Assembly: GCA_009746045.1 (NCBI GenBank)
Contig: RPFO01000082.1
Coordinates: 673,473-737,472 of the forward strand
Direction: 5' to 3'
DNA length: 64,000 bases
Origin: Mesostigma viride
Taxonomy: Eukaryota; Streptophyta; Mesostigmatophyceae; Mesostigmatales; Mesostigmataceae
Positions 1 through 11,222 of the stretch are shown here, one piece after another (position 1 is the first letter of the stretch; each line of letters starts with the position of its first letter). The notes under the pieces were generated by a model. It was not told the origin of the DNA. It searched no databases and worked only from the letters and a program-made list of their open reading frames with translations. Both the position numbers and the translations under genes were made by a program.

Positions 1-152
1 CGTCTACAGTCGCCGGCCTGGGCGCCTAGCTAGTCAGGTGGGCATCAAAGATTGGTGTCTAGATGCTAGTCGGTGCCTAAGCACGGTACGGAAGCCAGTG
101 CGCGCCGGGACGGTCAGAGAACCGTCGCCCTCGGTAGCACAGATCCGCTGAG

Positions 153-234
153 TGCCGGTAGTCTCGGGTTAGAGGCTCGAGCATGCACTATCGGGTAGCC
201 TACCGGTAGTCTCGGGTTAGAGGCTCGAGCATGC
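153..234. repeat. 48-bp direct duplication
   Basis: The block CCGGTAGTCTCGGG followed by TTAGAGGCTCGAGCATGC occurs twice, 48 bp apart. Nothing else is recognised in the first 297 bases. Confidence 0.7.
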
Positions 235-297
235 CTAGCTTATCGGTTAGCGCCGCGCCGCTGAGCTCCTTGCGGCCTGGCCAGCTGCAATTAGGGT

Positions 298-1075
298 TCA
301 ATAGCAATCAGTGGCGGCTGCGGGCTCAGCCTCCCACAATCGGTTCCCCAAACAACAAAAATCCCGTCTCCATCGCCGGCGTGCTAGCCAGCGGTGAAGG
401 GCATTCAACTGCTGAGAAACTGGCTCCCCGGCCTCACGATAGTTGTTACACAGCTTTGTGTGTTCCTTCCAGTGCGCGCGCTGGCACTCGGCACCGCAAT
501 ACCGGGCGTCGCGACACCCCCCGCACTTGCGCTTAACACCGTCTTCCACCAGGCAGGCCGGATTCGAGCCACTCCTTGGAATCCAGGAGAGCATTGGCCC
601 TCCCACCCCCGGTAAAACGATCGCCCTGGAAAACTTAAATTTCACGGACTCTGAATTCGCAAATGTAAAGTGAAAACCTGGAACCCCCCCCCCCCTCTAC
701 TCTCGCCGATAGGGTAAATCTTGGCTGCACCTCCATCGCGTTGGGCTGTTCCTCATACTGGTCCCATCCAACCTTCTCGACATACGAGACCAACAGTCGA
801 AAGTCCACCTCACGATTGAGTGGAACCCGATCCGCCGGCGTCAGCTTGTAGAATCCGCCAGCCAAGGCAAAGTACATGTCCAGTAACTGGACGACAATCT
901 GGCGTCGTCCTAGTTCGGCGAACGAGTCATACGCGACCAAAACCGCGAACTGGCGACCCGAGCGCTCCTCGGCTAACCGTACCCATGCGTGGATCTCGCA
1001 AGCTCGGTTCAGTACGTTTGCTGCCACACAGGCCAAGCCGGACTCCAGATCGACCATATCGAAGTGCCCCGCCAT
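298..1075 (-). pseudogene. MYND-finger family gene, copy 1 (frameshifted)
   Basis: An ATG at 1075 opens a 146-codon frame (635-1075). It carries the family's N-terminal block: SGRQFAVLVAYDSF, then QLLDM, then DRVPLNREVDFRLLVSY. The C-terminal part lies in another frame (298-645) and contains a MYND zinc finger, CGGCRDARYCGAECQ followed by a HxxxC-type end. The frames part close to an 11-base C run at about 683-693, the probable slip site. MYND fingers are protein-interaction modules that bind zinc; the N-terminal domain is not one I recognise. The same architecture appears in copy 2 and in the split copy at 2343-2678 plus 13852-14311. A frameshift sequencing error at the homopolymer would be the alternative to true decay. 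Confidence 0.7.
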
Positions 1076-1170
1076 TCCTGCTTTCCTGCGCCATTTTGTT
1101 TACAAAATTTTTACGTTCGCAATAGTAAGTTGGTTGTCTTTCTCCGTATTATCTCTCATGAACAAATTCA

Positions 1171-1345
1171 CGACTACCAAACTATGCGTTATATTGATTA
1201 CGCAACTAAGAAACGCCCTGTGGCGCAACTTCATCTGCTAACCACCATGAACGGCTTGTAGCAAGTTTTTCATATTCTATACATACGAGCTGAAATTGAA
1301 CATGATGCAACTTAGAAACGCCCTGCGGCGCTACTCGATCCCATA
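1171..1345 (-). repeat. Intergenic block with two CGCC-N4-GGCG hairpins
   Basis: This block is strongly similar to 14583-14790. It holds two small hairpins, CGCC-CTGT-GGCG (1214-1225) and CGCC-CTGC-GGCG (1319-1330). Each is preceded on the plus strand by AGAAA, so in the sense of the minus-strand genes the hairpin is followed by TTTCT. It sits between MYND copy 2 and copy 1 and could belong to a 3' end or promoter; function is inferred only from position. Confidence 0.6.
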
Positions 1346-1371
1346 TCTATGAGGCAGAGCTACAAAACAGG

Positions 1372-2086
1372 GTGAACGGGTGCACAACGTTACGCGCAGA
1401 CAGCGCCTCCCTTGCTAGCCGCATGCAGACCTTCACACCTAGTTATCCTTGCGCCTACTCCTGTCCGCATGCTGGCACTCCTCACTGCAATATCTGGCAT
1501 CTCTACATCTCCTACTCAACTAGCTTCTGGGACCCGGCCCTTTCACAATCACACCCCAAGTTGGAGCAGATTAGCGGAATTTTGACTAAAACCGATTCTC
1601 CATTTCCATCCCCCAAGATTGGCAGACGGCGAAACCGAAAGTCCGCTGTGTCTGGTTCTGGTGCCCCTTCAAACGCATCAGCCCTCACGCGCATTTGCAG
1701 CGTCGCATCCAGGAGAAATCGGCGCGTGTAGTTGCAACCCAAATGAAGAGCATGTCCCTCTTCCCCCAATTAACTCTTCCCTGGGCCCCGTTTCAACGTA
1801 CGACACCACAAGGCGGAATTCGTTCCTTGGGTCTATAGATTGGCACTCTGTCGTCCTCAAGAGGTTTGAAAAACCCCTCTGTTATGAGGAAGTGCATATC
1901 AGCCAGCTGGGCGCAAATCATCCTCTCCATTACGGTGAACGAATCAAAGATAATGAAAACGGCCAAGTGGCGGCCTGTGCTCTCCTGCTCAAGGCTAACT
2001 TGCTCAAATATGAAAAAGCGAACTTTCTCGAGTACGTTATCCATGGCGCGGCCAAGCACTTGTTTGACGGCGTCGGACTCCACCAT
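1372..2086 (-). pseudogene. MYND-finger family gene, copy 2 (degraded)
   Basis: The ATG at 2086 starts MVESDAVKQ, and the family block follows: ESTGRHLAVFIIFDSF, then AQLADMHFLITEGFF, then DRVPIY. The reading frame shifts near 1793. A second segment (1512-1769) ends NLGCDCERAG, the linker just before the finger, then shifts again. The finger remnant DARYCSEECQHADR is readable around 1445-1480 and is followed by an early TAG. The gene therefore needs at least two frame corrections. The order N-terminal block, NYTR motif, linker and MYND is the same as in the split copy, so this copy serves as the uninterrupted reference for that gene. No domain other than MYND is recognised. Confidence 0.7.
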
Positions 2087-2342
2087 CTATTTCAGAAAAA
2101 AAAAGAACGAAAATTTAGATCCCGGACAGCACAAGTGCATTTTCCCGTCAGTCTGCCCCTCAGAAAAAAATGGCCGATGTCTAGCCTACCATAAGAAAGG
2201 CGAAAAGACGAGGGTAAAACTTTGAAGAGTAATATTCCGCAAACAAAAGGCAAACGAAAGGCAAGAGAAACGACGGCGGGCGTAACTTTCATGGGATAGA
2301 TTTAACCGGACACAACAGAACGGACAAAAGCGTTTTACCATG

Positions 2343-2678
2343 TCACACTTCCCATTTATTAAACATGTTCCTGTATGAGGCAGAGCCCAACTGCATGGTC
2401 AAAGAGAACTGCAGCTGAGAACCCCAGTAGTCATCCAGTAGGATGGTCGGGTTGAACCCAAAGTAACAACCAGCAAGCGCCTCCCTTGCTAGCCGCAGAC
2501 CTTCACACCTATCCTTATGCCTACTCCAGTCGGCATGCTGGCACTCCTCACTGCAATATCGGGCATCCATACATCCCTTACAACACTTCTGCGGCCCTCT
2601 TTCACATTCACACCCCAACTTGGAGCGCACTTTCGCCTAATAAGCAGGAAGGCCCGTTCTCGATCAACGTGAGTGATG
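2343..2678 (-). pseudogene. MYND gene copy 3, C-terminal half (cut by insertion)
   Basis: The frame reads KLGCECERGPQKCCKGC followed by MDARYCSEECQHADWSRHK, then DRCEGLRLAREAL. This is a complete MYND finger (CxxC, YCSxxCQ, HxxxC). The frame runs to 2343 and ends ...MFNKWEV. Similarity to copy 2 stops at 2678, exactly where the CACTA-like terminal inverted repeat begins. The missing N-terminal half is found at 13852-14311 on the same strand. The finger frame is offset by one base from the frame coming from the N-terminal half, so the gene carries a frameshift or an unrecognised intron as well. Confidence 0.7.
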
Positions 2679-2960
2679 CACTATACTTTTCGTCCGAGGG
2701 TAGTAAAAAGGATCCGACGGGCGTAAATTACGAGGTCTTATCTTACTACCTAGATACGAGGCGTGAGATCCAACGCCGTAATCATTACTACCTATCATCC
2801 TACGTAGTAATTTTACTAGCCGTAAGTAAGAGTAACGTTACGACTGCACATCTTTGGTAGTACATTACCGACAGAGTAAATTACCGCGACGGGTCTTGGT
2901 TGGTAATCTACCACCTGTAGATTAGGTGCCAGTGATCCGATGCTGTAAGATACGTTTCAG
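2679..2960 (+). repeat. Left terminal inverted repeat and subterminal region
   Basis: The inverted repeat occupies 2679-2737. After it come irregular short motifs (TACTACCT, GTAAATTAC, CGTAATCATTAC) to about 2960, the same vocabulary as the 15-bp array at the right end. Such subterminal repeats are transposase-binding sites in studied CACTA elements; that role is inferred here. Confidence 0.6.
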
Positions 2961-3187
2961 TAAGTTACTTCGGGGATCTTTGCCTGTACACGGCCAGATG
3001 GATAATTATATTGTAATGGAGAAGTGGGAGAACGTGCGTGTCTATTAGCAAATGCAGCGAAATATAAAAATGTAGTTATCAGCCTTTTTCGCCTATTCAG
3101 CAGTTGTCGTTGTCGGCCGTTGTCAGTAAGCGGCTATAGATTATGTGTGCTGGGGCCGGTGAAAAGACGCTAGCAAAGTTCGTCTGA

Positions 3188-4298
3188 ATGGCGTCCAATA
3201 GAGGGGATTTTATTCTTAGTGGATTGTTGGACGAGGAGAAGGCGAGGTTGCTGGCGGAGAATGCGAAAGAGCAGAGGGAAGCAGCGGAAGCCGTGCGTGG
3301 AAGATGAGGTAACGGGATGGAGTGTGGGCCCTGGCTTCTGGTTATGAAATGATGGCGGTTGCAGGCCAGCCGTGCTCGCTGGTAATGGGTGCGTGGTGTT
3401 GAAATCCAAGTTCTGCGCGTATTCTGTTTTTTGGTCAATGATTGAAGGGATGTCGCCTTGTTTTATTTTTGTGCATCTGCGTCCCGTCGTGACTGCCTCG
3501 TCATGGACGCCCAGGGGTAGAAGTTCGAACGAGGGAATGATTTTTCAAACGCCTGGATATGTTATGATAGTACGAATAAATGGTAATGGGTAGAGGCGGC
3601 CAAAATTTTGTTGGAAGTGTGCCAACGCCGCACATACGACTTGAACAACCCTAGGTATCTTAGGAAAAGGAAACACGGATACGTCGGAGTGGAGGAAGAG
3701 GAAGACGATGACGATGGTGAAGACGGAGAGGTTTACAATGGAGGCCTTGAGAATGGGGAGACATTGAATCAGGAGAGCAGGGTAGCGGTGAGTGGCCCGT
3801 CATGAATTACATTGTGGTTGCAGTTGTTAGCGAGGCGTGTTGATTGCTTCTTGCCGCGGGTAATCGCTAGCGCGCATAACCTTCTTTTTTCAACAGGTGT
3901 TCTGGTGCATTGACTGCCGCAAAGCAATTAATGGGACTGATTATGTGCCTATCATGCCGTTTGGGAATCATACATTGCCAACATTTCGTGTTTAGAAGGC
4001 GCGCCTTCAGAAGCATATTCAGCACCGCACGAGCCAGGTGCTGAAGGCGTGCTTGGAGAGGAAGGGGTATAAAGTGCGCATGACCGCATCGAAGAAGAAG
4101 AAGCAGCAGGAATCGGGCAAGACCATGATAACCGAGCCAGGATTGGCTTTCGTGCATGCAGTACATGGTGCGGCGCAGGCAGTGAATGCTGCATCGATTG
4201 CAGCGGTGCAGCCTGTGGCCATGGCGGTGCAGGGCGCGGGTCCTGAAGTGTGGGCGTTGGCGAAGCAGATTCACGATGCTGTCATGGCCACGTTGTGA
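3188..4298 (+). pseudogene. Spliced unknown gene with two in-frame stops
   Basis: A model with phase-0 exons can be read. Exon 1 (3188-3292) starts MASNRGDFILSGLLDEEKAR and ends at a GTGCGT donor. Exon 2 (about 3521-3787) holds FERGNDFSNAWICYDS, then LLEVCQRRTYDLNN, an acidic EEEEDDDDGEDGE run, and a GTGAGT donor. Exon 3 (3897-4298) follows a pyrimidine tract plus CAACAG and reads VFWCIDCRKAI, then HTLPTF, RLQKHIQHRTSQ and a KKKK stretch. Exon 3 has a CxxC plus spaced His residues like a DNA-binding finger. In-frame TAA (3584-3586) and TAG (3993-3995) break it. An ATATAAAAAT box lies at about 3060, upstream of the ATG. It may be a gene of the surrounding CACTA-like element or a captured host gene; the family is not recognised. 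The intron at 3788-3896 is the best-supported part. Confidence 0.5.
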
Positions 4299-5401
4299 AG
4301 CCAAGGAATGGGTGTTGGTTCCAGTCAGGTGCCTCGCCCGGAGGAAGCTTTTCTGCTGTAAGCAGAGGTGCGGCATCAAGCATTTGCAATCGCCATGAGA
4401 GCAGTGGAGATGTCAGCGGCATGAAGCATTTGCAATCGCCATGAGAGCAGTGGAGATGTCTGCGGCATTGGGAGATCTGCAGACAATTGCAGGAGGACAT
4501 TGTGCGGTACGCTTGTAGGGTGTATGCTGTGTTGTTCCGCTCGCTAATGGACATGTGCCCCTGTAACCTCTTCCAGGCTAGTATCTGCTATCCACCTCTT
4601 CAGGCTTGAAAAGTAAATTGCTGTACGGTTCACAATTGGCATGGCTTGACATGCACGCGTCCTTGACTGTGGTCTGCATGGGTTTGGGGTTTAGCGGTTT
4701 ACATCAGACTCTGCTGTGTGTCTGCTTAATCAGCCGACGTGTCACATGGGGACAGCAACGGCGCTGGGATGCAGCCCGGTGTGAATGCGAGTAAGGTACG
4801 CGCTGTCATGCATGGCGGATGGGGCGTGGAAGCCACGACCCACGTTTTTGTGTGTGCACGGGGGGCTAGGGGGCAAGTCGTTGTGTTGCTGCCATCCATA
4901 TGGCCATGGATATGCGGGAAGCTTTCCCTGTACCCATACTTAATGATGCATGGACTGGTTGTGACAGCCAAGGGTTTAGCTGTCGTGGGTTTGCTGAGTG
5001 ATCATGGCAGTCTGCTAGGCTGGTGCTAGAACAGCAATAGCGCGGTTACTGCTATGTCTTGCCCGTGCTAACTGATGCTGCAGCCATGCGTGGAGCGCGA
5101 ATCGTCCCGAGAGGAGAAGGAGGAGGCGGGGCCGGTGCACCCATGGGCAGGGCCGGAGAAGAAGGACGCGGAGCACCCAGTGTGGGAGAAGGAGAAGGCG
5201 GGGAAGCACTGAAGCTCCACCCCATGTCAGGCCTCTAGTATAGGTGCCAGTTAACTAAACCCATGCACGTGCAGGTTGTAGCTCAGAATGTATTTAAAAT
5301 CATATGCCCCTTTTCAGGTATATGTGTAACAGTGACTCCCAACGGATATATGTTCCTAATTTATTAAATTCTTACTGAATAATTGTTGTCTTTATGAACC
5401 C
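4299..5401. other. No gene recognised; 46-bp duplication
   Basis: The sequence CATTTGCAATCGCCATGAG plus its continuation is repeated twice in tandem at 4377-4470 (46-bp unit). The rest has no convincing frame. It may be intron or 3' sequence of the gene to the left. Confidence 0.4.
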
Positions 5402-5640
5402 ATGAAGAGCAAAGCCCGGTGGGGAGTACATGTAACGCATTACCACGAGAAGGGGTCCCCACACCGCATTTCTTCGCTCTCTGTTCCTATGCAGAACAAG
5501 AAGAGGTGGAAGACCAATGTCCCGGCTCACACGCCAGCCCATGTGGGTAAGCCCCCTACCCCAAAGCGGAAGGGGCGCTTTGGGGAGAAGTGTAGTGAGG
5601 ATTTTGTAGACTAGATAGCACTAACTTACTTACACCAGAC
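5402..5640 (+). pseudogene. LINE reverse-transcriptase ORF, extreme C-terminus
   Basis: The segment NKKRWKTNVPAHTPAHVG followed by KPPTPKRKGRFGEK matches, residue for residue in pattern, the end of the LINE protein at 37200-37302 (DKTRWKKIVKAHTPDPVG, then KPPPPKRRRRFDE). It is therefore the last fragment of a 5'-truncated non-LTR retrotransposon of the same family. No upstream reverse-transcriptase sequence is present. Its 3' untranslated region runs toward the ATCC microsatellite. Confidence 0.6.
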
Positions 5641-5850
5641 CTGGCAATAAACAAGCATTGATGGGATGGACCCAGCGATACATAATGGGCGTGCATGCGT
5701 AAAAAATATACACTATGCATGGCCCAATGGGCATGCATTCAAATAATTACAAATGAAGGCCGCCATGAGAGCACTGAAGCTAAACCAGACCGGGCCACAA
5801 TTAACCCTCCAGCACCAAAGTTCCACTGCATCATGTAAGACAAGCCTGAC

Positions 5851-6572
5851 ATCCATCCATCCATCCATCCATCCATCCATCCATCCATCCATCCATCCAT
5901 CCATCCATCCATCCATCCATCCATCCATCCATCCATCCATCCATCCATCCATCCATCCATCCATCCATCCATCCATCCATCCATCCATCCATCCATCCAT
6001 CCATCCATCCATCCATCCATCCATCCATCCATCCATCCATCCATCCATCCATCCATCCATCCATCCATCCATCCATCCATCCATCCATCCATCCATCCAT
6101 CCATCCATCCATCCATCCATCCATCCATCCATCCATCCATCCATCCATCCATCCATCCATCCATCCATCCATCCATCCATCCATCCATCCATCCATCCAT
6201 CCATCCATCCATCCATCCATCCATCCATCCATCCATCCATCCATCCATCCATCCATCCATCCATCCATCCATCCATCCATCCATCCATCCATCCATCCAT
6301 CCATCCATCCATCCATCCATCCATCCATCCATCCATCCATCCATCCATCCATCCATCCATCCATCCATCCATCCATCCATCCATCCATCCATCCATCCAT
6401 CCATCCATCCATCCATCCATCCATCCATCCATCCATCCATCCATCCATCCATCCATCCATCCATCCATCCATCCATCCATCCATCCATCCATCCATCCAT
6501 CCATCCATCCATCCATCCATCCATCCATCCATCCATCCATCCATCCATCCATCCATCCATCCATCCATCCAT
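5851..6572. repeat. (ATCC)n microsatellite, about 180 perfect units
   Basis: About 722 bp of uninterrupted ATCC tetranucleotide was seen. Because 4 is not a multiple of 3 and no stop codon can arise, it is open in all six frames (SIHP on plus, MDGW on minus). Those frames are not genes. Confidence 0.97.
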
Positions 6573-6657
6573 TGATCGGGGTATAGTCCTAGTACAGCCA
6601 TGCTACGTCCTGGCTATGATGAGATTACTTGCCCACGCTCCTAGTGTTATGCCATGC

Positions 6658-6950
6658 TCACATGGGTCTTATTGCACCCACAGATTGCCGGATCGTTGGC
6701 GTGTCCGTTTAGCTAGCGTTCCCGAATGCAGCTGTGGCATGCCTTAGGCATGAAGGAGACTGGGGGTCTCTGCCCTTTCTCCTGTTGTGCACACACAGGG
6801 ATTAAAAGCACTTCGGTGCTCCGTGACTCCCCAACAGGAGCACGTGTTTAATTAATTAATTAATTAATTAATCGGGGTTAGCTAATGCTCCTTGACTCCC
6901 TAATGGGGGCATGAGTTTAATAAATGAATTAAGTAGTTAGTTAATTAATC
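6658..6950 (+). mobile_element. LINE/SINE-like 3' end with (TTAA)n tail
   Basis: This is homologous to 19041-19259, starting at the same base (TCACATGGGTCTTATTG). It contains AGCAC-TTCG-GTGCT, then TGCTCC...GGAGCA hairpins, then a TTAATTAATTAA tail (6847-6872). A second, diverged tail unit (TGACTCCCTAATGGGGGCA, then TTTAATAAATG) follows at 6880-6950. The shared start suggests either a SINE or a recurrent 5' truncation point of a LINE. Confidence 0.65.
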
Positions 6951-8009
6951 AGGTTGATTCAGATGAGGTCTGTGCTGGTTCCTTGTGGACTGGCCAGCCA
7001 GGGAGATATCTTCTTACATGGTCAGGCCCTTGCCGACCATGTAAGAACCTGTTAGGCGACGCAGTGGCCAGCATTGGACATACCGCCATATGTTTGTCTC
7101 CGCGATATGATTTTAGCTGACATGCAGAGCACAGACACTGTTGGCGTCATCCGCTCAACCCCTCTTATTCAGACATGGGACCTCGGATGTGTAGGATTAG
7201 TAGCGTTGCCCAGGCGGACATTGTCAAAGACTACGACCCCCCAGTTGTGGGTCCTAGGAAATTTAACAAGCATGATTGTCTCCTTGTTGATAGGCATTAA
7301 TTAATCCTTGATGATAGGCATTGCTTGCGTGCAAGATTAGCTCGAGGCCCATATTTTAGACTACTAGCTGAGCTGTGGACATACATGTTGTTATTGACGT
7401 CTTGACGGATATTGACGTCTTGGGGTGACTTCCACTATATCTTCTTTGGGGAATTCAGAGATCCCGGTCCCCCAACATGGACATGAGACTAATTAAAATC
7501 AATTAATCAATGTCATGAATAGAGCGCGTTCATGACGTTCAGTCATGAACAGAGCCCTAACCTTAAACACATAAGAAAACAATTATGGCGGGCCATGTGA
7601 CCAATGTAAGAAGCTTAGCCCCCAAACATATTGTTGTCTCACGTAATGAATCACTTGCTGATCAACAAATCGATGGTTATCTCATAGGCACAATGTACCT
7701 CTGACCATCATTGCTGGCCCATGCATGCATGCACCAATGGCAGCCTACATGACACATACATCGCTTATTTGCCATGTAAAAAATGCGACAAAGTGTCCAT
7801 ACAGGTACTCATAGATTAGCACAAATTCCTTAGCACGATGTGGACAACTTTACTTAACGGTGAAAGCCTGTCTCGCCCTTATTGCCTTGAGGGTTCCCGG
7901 CGATAGGTCCTGTCTGTTGGTCGACATTTTTCTTTTGCAGCTGGCCATCGTCGGTAGGTATGAATGATCTCGATGCTAGCAATTACGATGATGATACCCG
8001 AGGTAGTCT
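6951..8009. other. No gene recognised; 11-bp-arm palindrome
   Basis: A perfect inverted repeat, CTTACATGGTC (7013-7023) and GACCATGTAAG (7035-7045), is the only structure noted. The remainder is A+T-leaning sequence without a supported gene. Confidence 0.4.
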
Positions 8010-8454
8010 ATACCTAGGATCGAGAGCTTCTTCTTGTATGGCAATGCCGGCAGTTAACTATTACTCCGAATAAAGAGTTAAGAGGTTGGCCCTCGGCAGT
8101 CGGCATGGCGATCACGGAGCGATGACGGGGCGATGACGGGGCGATGACGGGGCGTTGACGCGCGTGATGAATAGGATCTGTTTGACAGGCGGCGGCTATT
8201 GGTAATATAGATTGTTGATTAAGAGAAGAGTTTAGATGTTGGCCCGTGGGCGATGACGGTGACGGCGTCACCGTCATCGCCCTCGACGGGCGTCATGAAT
8301 ACGACCTTTTTGATATGCGGCGGCTATTGGTAATATAGGTCGTTGACTACTACTCCGAATACAAAATTACAAATGTAAAGAGTTAAGAGGTTGGCCCTCG
8401 GCTGGCTCGGCATGGCGATCACGGGGCGATGACGGGGCGATGACGGCCGACGGG

Positions 8455-9428
8455 CAGTGTTTTTTTTAGTGGCGATACACCGCCAAATGTGGCGGTGTGG
8501 CACTTTTTTTGGCAAAATGTGGCGGTGCCACCCACTTGGACAGGGCACCCAAGAAGCCACAATTTGGCCGTGCTGTTCTACTTTGTAGTTTCGTTTCGCC
8601 ACAGGGTGGCCGTGCCTGAAGTTCACTCTAGTACAGGCTACGCCACAATTGGCGGTGTCAGCCGGTCTTCCGGCCGGCGTTCCGCCACAAGCCTCCCTAG
8701 TACTAGAACTACTATGAGTATTACTATGACTGACTGACTTACTGACTGCATAGTGCATGTACGTAGAGCCCGGACAAGTGCCAAGTGGCAAGTGGCCCGC
8801 TGCCAGAGACCAGAGTGCACTGTGCAGACTGCAGCTTGTGTGCATTTTCTGGCTTCAGCTGGCTGGCGGCCTGGCGGCTGGCGCCTCAGTTCCAGTCACT
8901 CGCCAGCCATACAGTACTGTACTGCATTGCATTGACTATGTGTTTCGACTTTCGGCACTTCAGTAATCGTTTTGTTAAGCAGTGGCTGTAGTGGTAATCG
9001 TTGTTGTTAATTTACCAAGTACGCCCGGCGCCGATGCCTGAGACGGAGACGCTCGCCCGCCTTGTGTACAGGCATTCACGCCTTAAGTTGGGTTCGAGGT
9101 TTTTGGTCAACCCAACTTCAGGCGTGAACCCAACTTAAGGCGTGAATGATTCTAATAAATTCTACTAGTTTGAACTTAAGATAATTAAACATACTGTTCT
9201 GAACTACTTTGAACTTGGAATGCCAGTACGGCGCCGCGCCGCGCTGACCCCGCTGCCGGTAGGGTCATTTGCTGCACCAAAAAGCCAGCCCGCCACACGT
9301 GGCCGTGCCAAGCCCAATTTTAATTGGCTTAAAGCCACACATTGGCCGAGTAAACTGAAGTTTTCATAGTTCGAAACGCCACAAGTGGCCTAGCGCCACT
9401 AGTAACGAAAACCTTAAAAAAAACACTG
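8455..9428. mobile_element. hAT-like MITE with 8-bp target duplication
   Basis: The ends are CAGTGTTTTTTTTA and its inverted copy TTAAAAAAAACACTG. They are flanked on both sides by CCGACGGG (8447-8454 and 9429-9436). An 8-bp duplication and CAGTG ends are typical of hAT elements. The interior is full of GGCGGTG/GCCACA motifs near both ends and contains no transposase. It was inserted into the GATGACGGG repeat block. Confidence 0.8.
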
Positions 9429-9525
9429 CCGACGGGGCGTTGACGCGCGTGATGAATAGGATCTGTTTGATAGGCGGCGGCTATTGGTAATATAGATTGT
9501 TGATTAAGAGAAGAGTTTAGATGTT

Positions 9526-9581
9526 GGCCCGTCGAGGGCGATGACGGTGACGGTCGTCACCGTCATCGCCCTCGACGGGCC
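9526..9581. repeat. Perfect palindrome, 26-bp arms, 4-base spacer
   Basis: The arms run 9526-9551 and 9556-9581, centred on GGTC, and are fully complementary. A shorter version (16-bp arms) lies at about 8248-8282 in the sister module. It could extrude as a cruciform. Confidence 0.85.
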
Positions 9582-9768
9582 CGATGAAAAACCGATGTTT
9601 GATATGCGGCAGCTATTGGTAGTATAGGTCGTTGACTATCACTCCGAATAAACAGTTAACAGGTTAAGGCCCTCGGCCGGGCGATGACGGGGCGATGACG
9701 GGGCGTTGACGCTCGTGATGAATAGGACCTGTTTAATAGGCGGCGGCTATCGCTAATATATAGGTCGG

Positions 9769-10135
9769 ATATTTGTGTAGCACCCCCCTCCTTCCCACGG
9801 CAGGTACGCAGCGACTCGCTGTTGTGCTGGCTGCAGTTGTGTACCACCTGTACGGTATTTGTGTACCACCCCCTCCTTCCCACGGCAGGTACGCAGCGAC
9901 TCGCTGTTGTGCTGGCTGCAGTTGTGTACCACCTGTACGGTTTTTGTGTACCACCTCCCTCCTTCCCACGGCAGGTACGCAGCGACTCGCTGTTGTGCTG
10001 GCTGCAGTTGTGTACCACCTGTACGGTTTTGTGTACCACCCCCTCCTTCCCACGGCAGGTACGCAGCGCCCGGCTGTTGTCCTGGCTGCAGTTGTGTATG
10101 GTACCACCTGTACGGTATTTGTGTACCACCACCCT
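9769..10135. repeat. Minisatellite, about 86-bp unit, four to five copies
   Basis: Each unit contains CTTCCCACGGCAGGTACGCA, then GTTGTGCTGGCTGCAGTTG, then GTACCACCTGTACGG. Small length changes move the frame from unit to unit, so the open frames across it (VVHKYRTGG-like) are not credible genes. Confidence 0.85.
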
Positions 10136-11133
10136 CCATGGCCCATGCAGCCCGGCCCGGCATCGTGCCGTCGCCGACCCGACAACGTTTTCTCGAACAA
10201 CACGAATTTGAATTTTAGGGACTGGAGCGGCTGGCACGCTAGCGGCACGACCAACGGAACAAGAGAACCGAGAAACTGTGGCCGCCAGGAGGATAAAGGT
10301 TTCAAGGCGCATGCGTTTGAGGCTAGCCAGAACCGAATGCGAGGTTTTACTTTATCAAACCGATGTATATCAATGTGGCCAGAATTCTTTTCCAGTTGCG
10401 GGGTCGTGTGTCGCCAATTTGTTGTTGGGCCGGGCACTTTAATCGTGATTGCAAGAAGTCAGTTCACGACGCCGTTAGCGTGGCATTTATGTACAGCAAT
10501 TCATCGTTCGGCTTCTTTATCCTATCGGCAACTCCTCACGACGTGTGAGCGTGAGTCGGTTGTCGTGTGAATGGACACTTTCTGGGAAAGTAAGTCACTA
10601 GAGTGCCAATTTCACCGATCGCAAAACATTTACCCAGTTTGGGCAGATAGACCTGGCTAAATACGAGGGCGAGCGGAAGTAATTGTTGATGCATAGCCAT
10701 CTGCTTCCTGCGCTTTGTAATTGTAATGAGTTGTTCGCAAATTGGCGTCTCTAGCGGTTACTCCTCTGTGCACAGCTGGCGACCAAGAAGACTTCATTGG
10801 CAGCCGGACTGCGGATGCGCGTCGTTGGAATATTAGCAACGTTAACATGTTTGCTGCGTTTTTTGTGAAGCTTGTCTAGCCGACTGCATTTGGGAGACTT
10901 GGCAAGGTTGCCTCCAATCGTTGAAGTCACAACCTGGGTGTCAATTCACGTTTACTAGCCACGGTCATAGTAACATTCTAATGGCATTTGTCCCAGTTTC
11001 AACATGGGTTTTCACTCTGATCTGATGGAGTGAAGGGCCTAGCTCCGTGGTTTTGTGTCATTGTAGCAGTTTAGTCGCCTGCTAACGTAGTGAATCTTCC
11101 ATCCCACCTCTCCCACCCCCACCCGCACTTCTC

Positions 11134-11136
<3 letters not shown>
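10136..11136. other. No gene recognised
   Basis: Neither strand shows a family motif or a persuasive exon here. Confidence 0.3.

Positions 11137-11217
<81 letters not shown>
11137..11217. repeat. (CT)n microsatellite
   Basis: About 80 bp of uninterrupted CT dinucleotide, inside a C/T-rich flank (11098-11275). Confidence 0.95.

Positions 11218-11222
<5 letters not shown>

Larger units (their letters stand above)
8010..9765. repeat. GATGACGGG-rich repeat block, split by a MITE
   Basis: Modules containing CGATGACGGGG, GGCGGCGGCTATTGGTAATA and TTGGCCC recur at about 8040-8446 and 9437-9765. The hAT-like element at 8455-9428 interrupts them. Palindromic centres of GATGACGGTGAC/GTCACCGTCATC occur at about 8248 and 9540. 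Confidence 0.65.

Noticed and set aside
3584-3995. TAA and TAG within a good coding frame, hinting at a code where TAR is glutamine
   Set aside because: CopB pol ends in TAA and CopA pol ends in TGA at the same homologous point (after a V.LSV/RVSV end), so TAA acts as stop here. Decay of one gene is simpler.
5713-6601. Long frames of MDGW or SIHP repeats on both strands
   Set aside because: They are a necessary product of a stop-free tetranucleotide repeat, open in all frames.
9656-10570. Long overlapping frames on both strands (VVHKYRTGG, CTTSLLPTAG)
   Set aside because: They run through an 86-bp minisatellite, and the frame changes with each unit.
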